This document shows positions 1-6,716 of a DNA stretch of 7,402 nt, in pieces. The notes under the pieces were generated by a model. It ran no database searches and was not told where the DNA came from. It saw nothing but the letters and a program-made list of their open reading frames with translations. This stretch comes from Bacteroidales bacterium (GTDB lineage: Bacteria; Bacteroidota; Bacteroidia; Bacteroidales; WCHB1-69): NCBI GenBank assembly GCA_024400715.1, contig JAKSMH010000043.1, forward strand, positions 1 through 7,402, given 5' to 3'. Position 1 is the first letter of the stretch. Each line of letters starts with the position of its first letter. The position numbers were made by a program, and so were the translations under genes.

Positions 1-870
1 AATCACGATTTGGGAGCCGTCAATGTTGGTGTAGTCGAATTTGACAAAACCGTACTTTTCGTTGTAATAGGCCGTGAGGCGGGTTTTGCCTATGCGGCTC
101 TTGGCAGATGCCTCCACGCACACGCAATCCAAAGTGCCTAATGCCGTGGACAGCAAGCAGGACGTATCCACGATATTATAGCGATACCTGTTGACGATAG
201 CACCTTCCCACTCTTTCCATAATGGATCACCCCATTGTGAACCGATTGTCAACTTCCACTTCCATTTCAAGCCCTTTTTTGCCGGAAATTTGATGTACGG
301 GAATGGATTCAGTTCCAGAACACTCAACAACAGAGAACGTGGCGGATGCATCCAAATGTTACGTTCGTTTTCCACGATGCCGGAGGCTGACACGTCAAAT
401 GGTCTGGCACCATTCTTTAGCCAAAACTCGAAAACCTCCACCGTTTGGTCGTAATCGGGGCTAAAGCCGTAGCCGATGTTGCTTGGATTGATACGCACTG
501 TATATTGCCGGATACAGGAATCCTCATCGAAAGTATCTACCAGCATATAGCGTCCATAAAGCAACGTATAGTAACTCGTATCGCCCTGCTCGTTGATTTC
601 CGGTTTGCGCACGGCTTCCTTATAAACACGCATAAAACGTTCCTCCCCCTGCGGATTGAAGTAGCGGAAGGCGAACGAGTATGCGTGGCCGGCGCGATAC
701 ACCTGGTTGTCTTCGATATATCGGCACGGATTCGCCGTGTCGGAGCGCACTTCATGATAGATGCCGCCAGCATTTTCATACTCCGTAACCGTCTGTGCCG
801 AAGCCGTAGCGCACAACATTATGCCAATCATAAAGAAGGACTTGATCAAATGTAAAACAGCGGTTTTCAT
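1..870 (-). CDS. Secreted protein of unknown function, 3' end outside window
   Basis: An open frame of 290 codons runs leftward from the ATG at 870 to the window edge with no stop, so the C-terminus is missing. The start is supported by a good signal peptide directly after it: Lys-containing n-region, hydrophobic residues 11-22, and a likely signal peptidase I cut after Ala-Ser-Ala at 23-25, before Gln26. The mature part has no membrane segment and is rich in Tyr, Trp and charged residues. The most distinctive part is residues 175-223, with HPPRS (176-180), NPFPYIKFP (188-196), the Trp-rich KWKWK (202-206) and QWGDPLWKEWEG (212-223). A second block, TRLTAYYNEKYGFVKFDYTN (263-282), follows. 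From memory this pattern resembles uncharacterised exported proteins of Bacteroidota, but I cannot name a domain. Role unknown; a periplasmic or surface location is inferred from the signal peptide alone. Confidence 0.88.
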   Translation of the reverse strand, partial: MKTAVLHLIKSFFMIGIMLCATASAQTVTEYENAGGIYHEVRSDTANPCRYIEDNQVYRAGHAYSFAFRYFNPQGEERFMRVYKEAVRKPEINEQGDTSYYTLLYGRYMLVDTFDEDSCIRQYTVRINPSNIGYGFSPDYDQTVEVFEFWLKNGARPFDVSASGIVENERNIWMHPPRSLLLSVLELNPFPYIKFPAKKGLKWKWKLTIGSQWGDPLWKEWEGAIVNRYRYNIVDTSCLLSTALGTLDCVCVEASAKSRIGKTRLTAYYNEKYGFVKFDYTNIDGSQIVI

Positions 871-894
871 TGCTTTTGAGTTTTGAATTTGAAA

Positions 895-927
895 CAAATT
901 TCTCTAATTAAGACACATTAAGACAAA
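895..927 (-). promoter_or_regulatory. Candidate Bacteroidota-type promoter for the gene starting at 870
   Basis: Read on the minus strand, TTTG (924-927) is followed after 21 bases by GAAATTTG (895-902). This differs from the Bacteroidota -7 box TAnnTTTG only in its first base. The spacing resembles that of the candidate in front of the dsbD-like gene. Transcription would begin near 888, giving a leader of under 20 bases. A direct repeat of ATTAAGACA (907-915 and 917-925, exactly 10 bases apart) lies within this promoter, so a regulator could bind one face of the helix there; that is inference. Confidence 0.4.
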
Positions 928-989
928 TTTCATTTTAGAATTAGGATAATGTGTGAATTAGGAGCGTCAGCGACAATCGGTGTGATTTT

Positions 990-1012
990 GAGACGGTGCA
1001 CTGCACCGTCTC
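990..1012. repeat. Perfect palindrome, 11-base arms, just after the FGE-like gene
   Basis: Arms GAGACGGTGCA (990-1000) and TGCACCGTCTC (1002-1012) pair perfectly around one central base. The palindrome lies 4 bases past the stop codon of the leftward gene ending at 1017, so in its transcript it would form a strong hairpin at the 3' end. No U-run follows (the minus strand continues AAAATC), so it is not a standard intrinsic terminator, although it could stop transcription or stabilise the message. On the plus strand it is followed by TACA, like the palindrome at 2035-2052, which suggests a dispersed repeat family. Confidence 0.7.
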
Positions 1013-1016
1013 TACA

Positions 1017-1916
1017 TTATTTACGCACGGCAATCACGCGGAATCCGATCATCGGGGATGGTCCAGTGTATGATTTCTCGCTTTGGATGCGAATGTCGAA
1101 ACCGGGGTCGGCCCAGCTGCCACCCAGGGCAACGTTTTCTCCGTAAACCATCTCGGCCACATTGCCGCACATATTGTACAGACCGAAGGGATTCTTGTCA
1201 TAGGAAACAACGGGGGTCGTAGAAGGCCGAACTACCACCTGCAATTCTTCAGGTTTACTTAAATTAACATATTGTATCTGGTAAGGTTGGGGTTCCTGAA
1301 ACAACACCGTATGATAACCATCCTCTTTCTTTGTCAAATACTTGTCTCTTATTTGAAAATAGGTATATTCCTTTGGCCCATAGCCTGGGGCACCATCCGA
1401 ATAGGAGGCAAGAAAATTTCCACCCTGCGCTGCAACTTGCCACTGCACTTTCGAAGGCAGCGTATATTCCCACGCGGGGTCTCCCACCTTCTCGGTTAGC
1501 CATTGGCAAAAAAGCAAGGCCCCTTCATAGCTGATGTTGGCTACGGGATATTTGCTGAGGTCAGGCGCACCCCAGTCTTTGTATTTCTGGTTGATTTTAT
1601 CCAAGGCGGTGTCTTGAATAGAGGCTTTCTCATAATCCTCCATCCTGCCTTGCGCCTTTAAATCTTCCAAAAATGCCTCATAGGAAGCATACGAAACTTC
1701 CGTTTCCAACATATAGAAACCCGCTGTGGTAATTTCTTTGCTGCTTTGCTTTTTCCCGTTTTCGTCCTCGATGAATATCGAGTAATGCGTGGCGGGAATT
1801 TCGACGAACTTGCCCACCAACTGCTTTTCCAACTTGACGACAGCCTTGTCGCGTTTCTGTGCGGAGACGCAAAGCGCCAAAACCGCAAATGTTAATAATA
1901 AAATGGTTCTTTTCAT
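1017..1916 (-). CDS. Secreted FGE/sulfatase-modifying-factor-like protein without active-site cysteines
   Basis: A 299-residue protein with a signal peptide (hydrophobic 5-17, likely cut after Val-Ser-Ala at 17-19). Hallmarks of the formylglycine-generating-enzyme (SUMF1) fold follow in order: FVEIPA (37-42); FYMLETEVSYASYEAFL (67-83), matching the usual EVTnaqYxxFl; PVANISYEGALLFCQWL (124-140), matching PVxxVSWxdAxxYcxWL; YTLPSKVQWQVAAQGG (151-166), matching YRLPTEAEWEyAARGG; NPFGLYNMCGNVAEMV (242-257); ALGGSWADPGFDIRI (263-277); and GFRV (291-294). In true FGE the paired copper-binding cysteines lie just after the GGS motif. Here that stretch has none, so formylglycine formation is unlikely. 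Related non-catalytic FGE-fold proteins of Bacteroidota include GldJ and GldK of the type IX secretion/gliding machinery, but those are lipoproteins; Cys16 here sits in a poor lipobox (Leu-Ala-Leu-Cys). The insert 171-235 is longer than usual. A binding or structural envelope role is inferred. Confidence 0.88.
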   Translation of the reverse strand: MKRTILLLTFAVLALCVSAQKRDKAVVKLEKQLVGKFVEIPATHYSIFIEDENGKKQSSKEITTAGFYMLETEVSYASYEAFLEDLKAQGRMEDYEKASIQDTALDKINQKYKDWGAPDLSKYPVANISYEGALLFCQWLTEKVGDPAWEYTLPSKVQWQVAAQGGNFLASYSDGAPGYGPKEYTYFQIRDKYLTKKEDGYHTVLFQEPQPYQIQYVNLSKPEELQVVVRPSTTPVVSYDKNPFGLYNMCGNVAEMVYGENVALGGSWADPGFDIRIQSEKSYTGPSPMIGFRVIAVRK

Positions 1917-1932
1917 ATCTTTGATTTTTAAA

Positions 1933-2099
1933 GTGAGCTGTGAGAAGTGAACAGTGAACGAGAAGATGGGTGAGTAGAATGGTAGAGAGGTAGAAAAGCT
2001 GGACCCTGGAACTTGAAACCTGAAACCTTGAGCTGACGCAATGAATTGCGTCCCTACAGTGTCCCGTGAATTGGCGTTGTCACCGACTTGAAACTTGAA
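1933..2099. repeat. Intergenic array of degenerate ~7-base tandem repeats
   Basis: Most of the gap between the FGE-like and FISUMP genes is made of short phased units. Four 7-base units beginning GTGA run from 1933 to 1960. Two 8-base GGTAGARA units lie at 1981-1996. ACTTGAA, ACCTGAA and ACCTTGA run from 2011 to 2031, and two exact ACTTGAA units from 2086 to 2099. The palindrome 2035-2052 sits between the last two groups. There is no coding potential here. No convincing promoter for the leftward gene at 1916 is visible in this gap, so it may use a weak site, or read-through from the FISUMP gene. Heptamer short tandemly repeated repetitive (STRR) sequences are known from cyanobacteria; a link to those is only an analogy. 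Confidence 0.65.
2035..2052. repeat. Palindrome GACGCAAT-GA-ATTGCGTC
   Basis: Eight-base perfect arms (2035-2042 and 2045-2052) around a 2-base centre. On the plus strand it continues CCTACA. Its right end, CGTCCCTACA, differs by one base from the right end of the palindrome at 990-1012 (CGTCTCTACA), in the same orientation. The inner arm sequences differ while the outer part is kept, as expected for members of a dispersed palindromic (REP-like) family rather than one operator. Confidence 0.6.
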
Positions 2100-2140
2100 G
2101 CCCTTTGTACATAATTGCGATAAAAGTTAAAAGAGCTGTT

Positions 2141-3847
2141 CTAATCGCGAACACAGCGGACTGAATAGCCGATGTCTCTATAGTTGTTAGTGCCAGCAAT
2201 ATAGGCGGACCCGTAGTTTAGGCAGATGGCGCGGCTACCATAAGTATCAGCCAAGTCCGCCGCCCAGAAATAGGCGTAGCGGCTGAAACCGAGGTGGTTA
2301 TTACCTCCGAAGCTACCACCATAGTAGCCTGCAGGAACAGCAGAGAAGCCCGTGGCATTGTTGAGAGACGGATTGTCACCTATACAGCAGTCTTCCGTAA
2401 TCGAGTGCCAGCCCGTGGTTGATGCCAACGCCTTGGCGATTGTATAGAGTCCATCACATAAATACTGGCTCTGGGTGTTCACATACGTATCAAGCTGTTC
2501 CCATTCCGCAAATCTCGGAACGTGCCAGTTCGTGGGGCAGATGCCTTGCACTCTGCTGGGTATTGGATATGTTAATGCATCATCGTACATCACGGCTGTC
2601 CAGTTGTACAGATAGCCGTAAACAGACACATTGCTACTATCGTTGTACGGATAATAACGATAGGCCGTGGTATCACTATGAGTGGTACCCAAGGGTATCA
2701 AAGTACCATCCGCATATCTGGTCGTTCTTAAATTCTCCTTCATCCAGCATTGGTCACCAATCTGCACAGTATTATATGTATTGCCATCCACATCGGTAAC
2801 CATAGGCGTGCCGGGACATGGCTGGCTGTCGTAATCCCCCTCTGTAGTGAATATTCTCTGGGCGCCATACGATGTACCCTGACTATTCGTGGCATACGCA
2901 CGCACGTAATATGTTGTTTGCTCCACCAGTCCTGCAATCTCACTGTGGAAAGCACCTAAACCCACACCATTCGTAGTATGGCTGTCAGACACCATAGGAT
3001 TAGGATTGGTACTCCAACAGACACCGCGCGCGAAAACCGTATCTAAGCCATTATTGATAACATTTCCACCACAATGTGCTGTAGTCCGCGTAATATTTGT
3101 AACAGAATCAGTTGTAACTGTAGCCCAATACTGTTGCACCACATCAAACGACAGCAACAACGTTTGTGAGGTATCTAACTGGTTTGTAACCATAATGCTT
3201 TCTTGTAAAACACCACCGACAGTCGCATACCCAACGTATCTCATCCAATCACCACTCTCATACGGATGATAGCTCTGCCCCTTCTCCAAATTCAACGAAC
3301 AAGAAACCATCGGATTCTTACTCCCCAAATACTCTATGCGGTTGGCATACGCCCTACCAGTGTTGACCATTTTTACAGAAGTCACGTTACTCATACTCTT
3401 CACGCTTAGCATATATGTTTGAGGTATGGACAATAATATTCTAAACGAATGTAAACCAGCATCCAATGTCTGATGCAATTCCGTAATCTTCCTGCCACTC
3501 AAATCAAACACAGTAATATCCACTTTGTCATTCTCTATCATCTGTACCCCAAAATCCGTCTGTCCATTGAAGGGATTGGGTACATTTTGTAATAGAATGA
3601 AATCGTTACACTCAAAATCTTCTATTCCAATGCTATTCTCCAAAGACAAAATCGTATCCGGGTAATAGATGGTTTCACTCCACCCTCTACTCAGATTTGT
3701 AATGACAACGCTATCCAGCTGCAAGTATTGATGATTAAGATCCTCACCCTCGAATGTCAAAGTAATTGACTGACAAAATGAGATATACGTACCAAAGGCA
3801 AACAGTGTAAACAATATTGATTGTAATACGTTCTTTGAAGTTTTCAT
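2141..3847 (-). CDS. Exported FISUMP-domain protein with fibronectin-like and T9SS sorting-like modules
   Basis: A 568-residue surface protein. Order: signal peptide (1-25, hydrophobic 10-24); a short beta-rich segment (26-75); a module at about 83-163 reading ILLQNVPNPFNGQTDF, then VDITVFDLSGRKI, LDAGLHSFRI and VKMV, closely like the type IX secretion type A sorting domain; a linker; a fibronectin-III-like repeat (243-336, with RGVCWSTNPNP and TTYYVRAYATNSQGTSYG); and a C-terminal Fibrobacter succinogenes major paralogous (FISUMP) domain (about 348-568). FISUMP marks are DVDGNTYNTVQIGDQCWMKE (352-371), YGYLYNWTAV (410-419), GICPTNWHVP (435-444), TGFSAVPAGY (499-508), YFWAAD (526-531) and the ending YSVRCVRD. 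The FISUMP domain has no established function. Export to the cell surface is likely. Fibronectin-like repeats usually act as spacers or adhesive modules, so a role in surface contact is inferred. The sorting-like module is not at the C-terminus, where it normally acts. It is separated from both neighbours by repeat- or hairpin-bearing gaps and is probably transcribed alone. Confidence 0.92.
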   Translation of the reverse strand: MKTSKNVLQSILFTLFAFGTYISFCQSITLTFEGEDLNHQYLQLDSVVITNLSRGWSETIYYPDTILSLENSIGIEDFECNDFILLQNVPNPFNGQTDFGVQMIENDKVDITVFDLSGRKITELHQTLDAGLHSFRILLSIPQTYMLSVKSMSNVTSVKMVNTGRAYANRIEYLGSKNPMVSCSLNLEKGQSYHPYESGDWMRYVGYATVGGVLQESIMVTNQLDTSQTLLLSFDVVQQYWATVTTDSVTNITRTTAHCGGNVINNGLDTVFARGVCWSTNPNPMVSDSHTTNGVGLGAFHSEIAGLVEQTTYYVRAYATNSQGTSYGAQRIFTTEGDYDSQPCPGTPMVTDVDGNTYNTVQIGDQCWMKENLRTTRYADGTLIPLGTTHSDTTAYRYYPYNDSSNVSVYGYLYNWTAVMYDDALTYPIPSRVQGICPTNWHVPRFAEWEQLDTYVNTQSQYLCDGLYTIAKALASTTGWHSITEDCCIGDNPSLNNATGFSAVPAGYYGGSFGGNNHLGFSRYAYFWAADLADTYGSRAICLNYGSAYIAGTNNYRDIGYSVRCVRD

Positions 3848-3920
3848 TTGATAAAACGAATTATTCTGGGAATTTACTTAGTATATGACAAAAAATTGAA
3901 ATATTCCGCTATATATTTGT

Positions 3921-3965
3921 GGTTTAAATATTTGCTAACATTTTTGTTACTTTAAACTTTAAACC
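3921..3965 (-). terminator. AT-rich nested inverted repeat after the receptor gene (possible terminator)
   Basis: GGTTTAAA (3921-3928) pairs with TTTAAACC (3958-3965). Inside, TAACA (3936-3940) pairs with TGTTA (3945-3949) around four bases. It begins 11 bases past the stop of the leftward gene ending at 3976. The stems are AT-rich and no U-run follows, so termination is uncertain. Two exact ACTTTAA units (3949-3955, 3956-3962) form the distal arm, so the outer arm can pair with either copy. The rest of the 128-base gap must contain the FISUMP promoter, but no clear TAnnTTTG is seen on the minus strand. Confidence 0.35.
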
Positions 3966-3975
3966 TAGCGTTCCC

Positions 3976-6432
3976 CTACATCCCTTGCGGCTGCATTCCA
4001 CCGCCGCCTTGGTTAGCCTGTGATTCCAGCTCCATTTTGCCGAACTTGAACGAGATACTGGCACGGACACTGCGACCAAACCAGCTGTTACGAGATACAC
4101 TGGAGGAAATATAATATGGATTGTTGCTTGCTGAAGACCAAGTGTTCCAATTGAAGATGTCGTTCACATTCAAACTGACTGCAATACGCTTCTTCCAAAA
4201 CTCAGCACGCAGACCGCAATCGATGGAGTAACGGGGTTGCGAAATGGAGAACATCGTAACACTTTTGGAATGATAGTTTGCCGAAGCATTGATTTCCAAA
4301 AAATTCCAGGCTTTAGCCCAAAAATTCAAGCGAAAACTGTAACCCAAATTGTCAACCGTACGGGGAGTTTCTTCATCCCGGAACATAAATTCCGACTTCG
4401 AATAGTACATATTTGCATAAAAACGAATGTTCATAAACGATTTCAACCGGTACATCACATTCAATTCCGCACCCGTATTCAACGATTTTCCAGCATTGAG
4501 CGGCTTGGAGAAGGTGACGATACGGCCAAAGACCGGATCATACACCACATCCGTCATCGTAGAGAACTCATCCTTGGTGTTTCTGAAGTAAGCATTGAGG
4601 CCAACGTTGCCGAATTTCATAAAGAACTTCGACCAACCGGCTTCCACGGAATTCGTAAATGCCTGTCTCAAATCCGGATTACCCGTGGTGAAACCATCTT
4701 CGCCATAATCGCAATAGGCACTCAAATCATCGCCGGAAGGATTGCTCACACGTCGAGCGTAACTGAGTTTGAAGTTATGCATTGACTTCGTGCGGTAACT
4801 CAAATGCAACGAAGGGTAAAATCCCCAATAGCCCTTGTTCACGTCACCAATGGCCTCGTTAATCATCGTCAGATTATACTTTTCGTATTCCGTACGCAGG
4901 CCGCCCTTGATAGTAAAATTGCCGAAACGATGTTGGATGGTGGCGTAAGCTTCAAAATCGCCGTCGTTAGACAACGACTCTTTGCTCCTCAGCCAGTCGG
5001 TGGTGTACTCCGAAGTTCCGAATATCATTGTGTCAATTCTATTCAAATAATAACCGCGGTCATATCCTCCGGAAACGCCCAATTCTATTTCTCCATCCTT
5101 ATGGTACGGAACCGTATAGTCAATCGATGCGTTCACTCCGAAATTAGAGTAGTGATTATTGTTTATCTTGTAACGGTCGAGCAATTCCTCTGCCAGATAA
5201 TCACGGTTATCGTAATTAAGATATTTGCTACCATAGCCATTTAGACTTATGTCGGCAGAGATTTTATGTCCTTTGCTATTGAATTTGTGTTCGAACCACA
5301 TTCCGCCATACCCGCCACCGCTGGCGCTCAAACCATCTTGAAACATACTTTCAACATAGGAATAGTCTCCCGGATTATCAATGAATTCAATACGGCTGAC
5401 CTGAGCATTAGAGATACTGTTATTCAGTCGTGGATAACAGCCAGCCCAAAAAGAGAAAGTATTCATCGTATCGGGTGTGTAATTGCCATTGAGATAGAGA
5501 CCGAATTGATGATACGGGGACGTATAATATGAACTGGTGTATATAGAAGAGGTATCACCTGCGTCAGAAAACAGCGTTTCAGAAGATTCTGTGGTTCCTT
5601 TACTAATACTATAGCTATAATGCGCGTACGCACTGATGGAGAACTTCTCATTGGCATAAACATAAGACAAGAAGGGTGAGATATCTGGCGTAGAAGAACC
5701 GCGGGCGCCGAAGCTGAGGAAACTATTCTTCTTGATTTTGGAAGTGGTGACGATATTGATAATACCGCCCCCGCCTTTGGCGCTGTAGCGTGCCGAAGGG
5801 TTGGTAATCACCTCGATCTTCTCAATCGTGCCGGCGGGCATCTGCTGAATGAACTGCTTGAGGGCCTCCTCGTTCATATTGCAGGGCTTGTTGTTGAGCC
5901 AGATTTCCACGGACGAGACACCGCGCAGCGTGATGTTGCCTTCCACATCGACCACCACGCCCGGCGCGTTCTGCAAAGCATCGGATGCCGTGCCCGACTG
6001 TATGGTCGGGTCCTCCGACACATTATAGAGCGTCTTCTCGCCATCAATCAGATATACTGGCTTTTCGCCCGTAATCTTCACTTCCTGGAGATTGCTGCTC
6101 GCCTTCTTCAACATCACCTCGCCCAAGTTGATTTTCTTCTGTTCGCCTCCTACGGTTATTGGGATCGTCAGCAGGTCATACCCTACCAAGTTGGCTTTCA
6201 AATCATACGTGCCAGCGGGGACATCCGACAAGGAAAACTGACCATCCGCACCCGAGAAAGTGCTTGCCACCACCTCTGCCGTAGAATCTTGCGTCATCAA
6301 ACCAATGGTCACATAGAAAATTTTCTCATGACTGAGCGAATCGGTCATCGTTCCCGTAATTGTATACTTGTTTTGAGCAAAGGCCGTCGTCAGCGACAGC
6401 AAAGAAAGGAGGATAATGGTAAACTGTTTCAT
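3976..6432 (-). CDS. TonB-dependent-receptor-like outer-membrane beta-barrel protein
   Basis: An 818-residue outer-membrane protein. I start it at the ATG at 6432 because a good signal peptide begins there (MKQFTIILLSLLSLTTAFA, cut before Gln20); the ATG 36 bases upstream would add a polar extension before it. Order: carboxypeptidase-regulatory-like beta-sandwich (about 22-108, with ADGQFSLSDVPAGTYDLKA); plug domain (about 116-230, with DALQNAPGVVVDVEGNITLRG, IEKIEVITNPSARYSAKGGGGIINIV); then about 570 residues of alternating Tyr/Phe/Asn-rich strands forming the barrel; then a flexible tail of GGGGMQPQGM. This architecture fits the Bacteroidota outer-membrane beta-barrel family close to TonB-dependent receptors, which import ligands using TonB-ExbBD energy. 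No SusD partner, anti-sigma factor or metal-binding gene lies beside it, so the substrate cannot be inferred. The plug-coding part is much more GC-rich than the barrel part. Confidence 0.92.
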   Translation of the reverse strand: MKQFTIILLSLLSLTTAFAQNKYTITGTMTDSLSHEKIFYVTIGLMTQDSTAEVVASTFSGADGQFSLSDVPAGTYDLKANLVGYDLLTIPITVGGEQKKINLGEVMLKKASSNLQEVKITGEKPVYLIDGEKTLYNVSEDPTIQSGTASDALQNAPGVVVDVEGNITLRGVSSVEIWLNNKPCNMNEEALKQFIQQMPAGTIEKIEVITNPSARYSAKGGGGIINIVTTSKIKKNSFLSFGARGSSTPDISPFLSYVYANEKFSISAYAHYSYSISKGTTESSETLFSDAGDTSSIYTSSYYTSPYHQFGLYLNGNYTPDTMNTFSFWAGCYPRLNNSISNAQVSRIEFIDNPGDYSYVESMFQDGLSASGGGYGGMWFEHKFNSKGHKISADISLNGYGSKYLNYDNRDYLAEELLDRYKINNNHYSNFGVNASIDYTVPYHKDGEIELGVSGGYDRGYYLNRIDTMIFGTSEYTTDWLRSKESLSNDGDFEAYATIQHRFGNFTIKGGLRTEYEKYNLTMINEAIGDVNKGYWGFYPSLHLSYRTKSMHNFKLSYARRVSNPSGDDLSAYCDYGEDGFTTGNPDLRQAFTNSVEAGWSKFFMKFGNVGLNAYFRNTKDEFSTMTDVVYDPVFGRIVTFSKPLNAGKSLNTGAELNVMYRLKSFMNIRFYANMYYSKSEFMFRDEETPRTVDNLGYSFRLNFWAKAWNFLEINASANYHSKSVTMFSISQPRYSIDCGLRAEFWKKRIAVSLNVNDIFNWNTWSSASNNPYYISSSVSRNSWFGRSVRASISFKFGKMELESQANQGGGGMQPQGM

Positions 6433-6579
6433 AAATTCCAAATTAAAATTATAAGACGCAACATGCACCTATTTACTACAACTATGATGCATTTCATCTA
6501 CAATCGTGCCAAAAGACAAAAAAACAGATATATAACGAATTATGTTCCGAATTATTGCAAACATCTTGTAAAAAAAACA

Positions 6580-6591
6580 GACACCGGTGTC
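6580..6591. promoter_or_regulatory. Perfect palindrome GACACCGGTGTC, possible operator
   Basis: Twelve bases of uninterrupted twofold symmetry in otherwise AT-rich DNA between two divergent genes. It lies upstream of the candidate receptor promoter and 13 bases before the first plus-strand promoter candidate, where a dimeric regulator could act on either gene. No regulator gene is in the window, and a single short palindrome can arise by chance. Confidence 0.35.
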
Positions 6592-6598
6592 AATTAGT

Positions 6599-6687
6599 TT
6601 GACATTGACTTTTTGCCTGCGGTTGCCATTATTTTTGTGGAATCTCCGCACTGCTCACTTTGACTATTGACGTTGACATTGACTTTT
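6599..6687. repeat. 15-base direct repeat TTGACATTGACTTTT and extra TTGAC units
   Basis: The 15-mer occurs exactly at 6599-6613 and 6673-6687. TTGAC occurs six times: 6599, 6605, 6660, 6667, 6673 and 6679, with 6- or 7-base spacing inside each cluster. It could be a set of binding sites for a regulator of the divergent genes, or another member of the short-period repeats seen in the other gaps. Confidence 0.6.
6605..6637 (+). promoter_or_regulatory. Second, upstream promoter candidate for the dsbD-like gene
   Basis: TATTTTTG (6630-6637) fits TAnnTTTG exactly. A TTG (6605-6607) lies 22 bases upstream, the same spacing as in the candidate at 6717-6749. It would give a leader of about 130 bases. 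The TTG falls inside the direct repeat. AT-rich DNA yields such matches by chance, hence modest confidence. Confidence 0.3.
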
Positions 6688-6716
6688 GGGAAGTATCCTC
6701 GCTTTCTAAAATAAAG

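Noticed and set aside
445..855. Rightward 136-codon open frame
   Set aside because: It lies wholly antisense to the leftward secreted-protein gene, which has a signal peptide and runs open to the window edge; the rightward product has no recognisable features.
1857..1916. Lipoprotein signal in the FGE-like protein (Cys16)
   Set aside because: The residues before the Cys (Leu-Ala-Leu) lack the small residue needed at -1, and a normal signal peptidase I site follows at Val-Ser-Ala.
3912..3919. Plus-strand TATATTTG matching the Bacteroidota -7 box
   Set aside because: No rightward gene follows, no TTTG lies at suitable spacing, and the DNA is very AT-rich; probably chance.
4237..5532. Series of rightward open frames (4237-4785, 4804-5244, 5266-5532)
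   Set aside because: All are antisense to the barrel-coding part of the receptor gene; their products show no domain or start signal.
6433..6468. Longer receptor start at the ATG at 6468
   Set aside because: It would put 12 polar residues before an otherwise complete signal peptide that begins at its own ATG at 6432.
6469..6651. Small leftward 60-codon frame upstream of the receptor gene
   Set aside because: It is Lys/Arg/Phe-rich in AT-rich DNA with no homology I recognise, and it overlaps the expected receptor promoter region.
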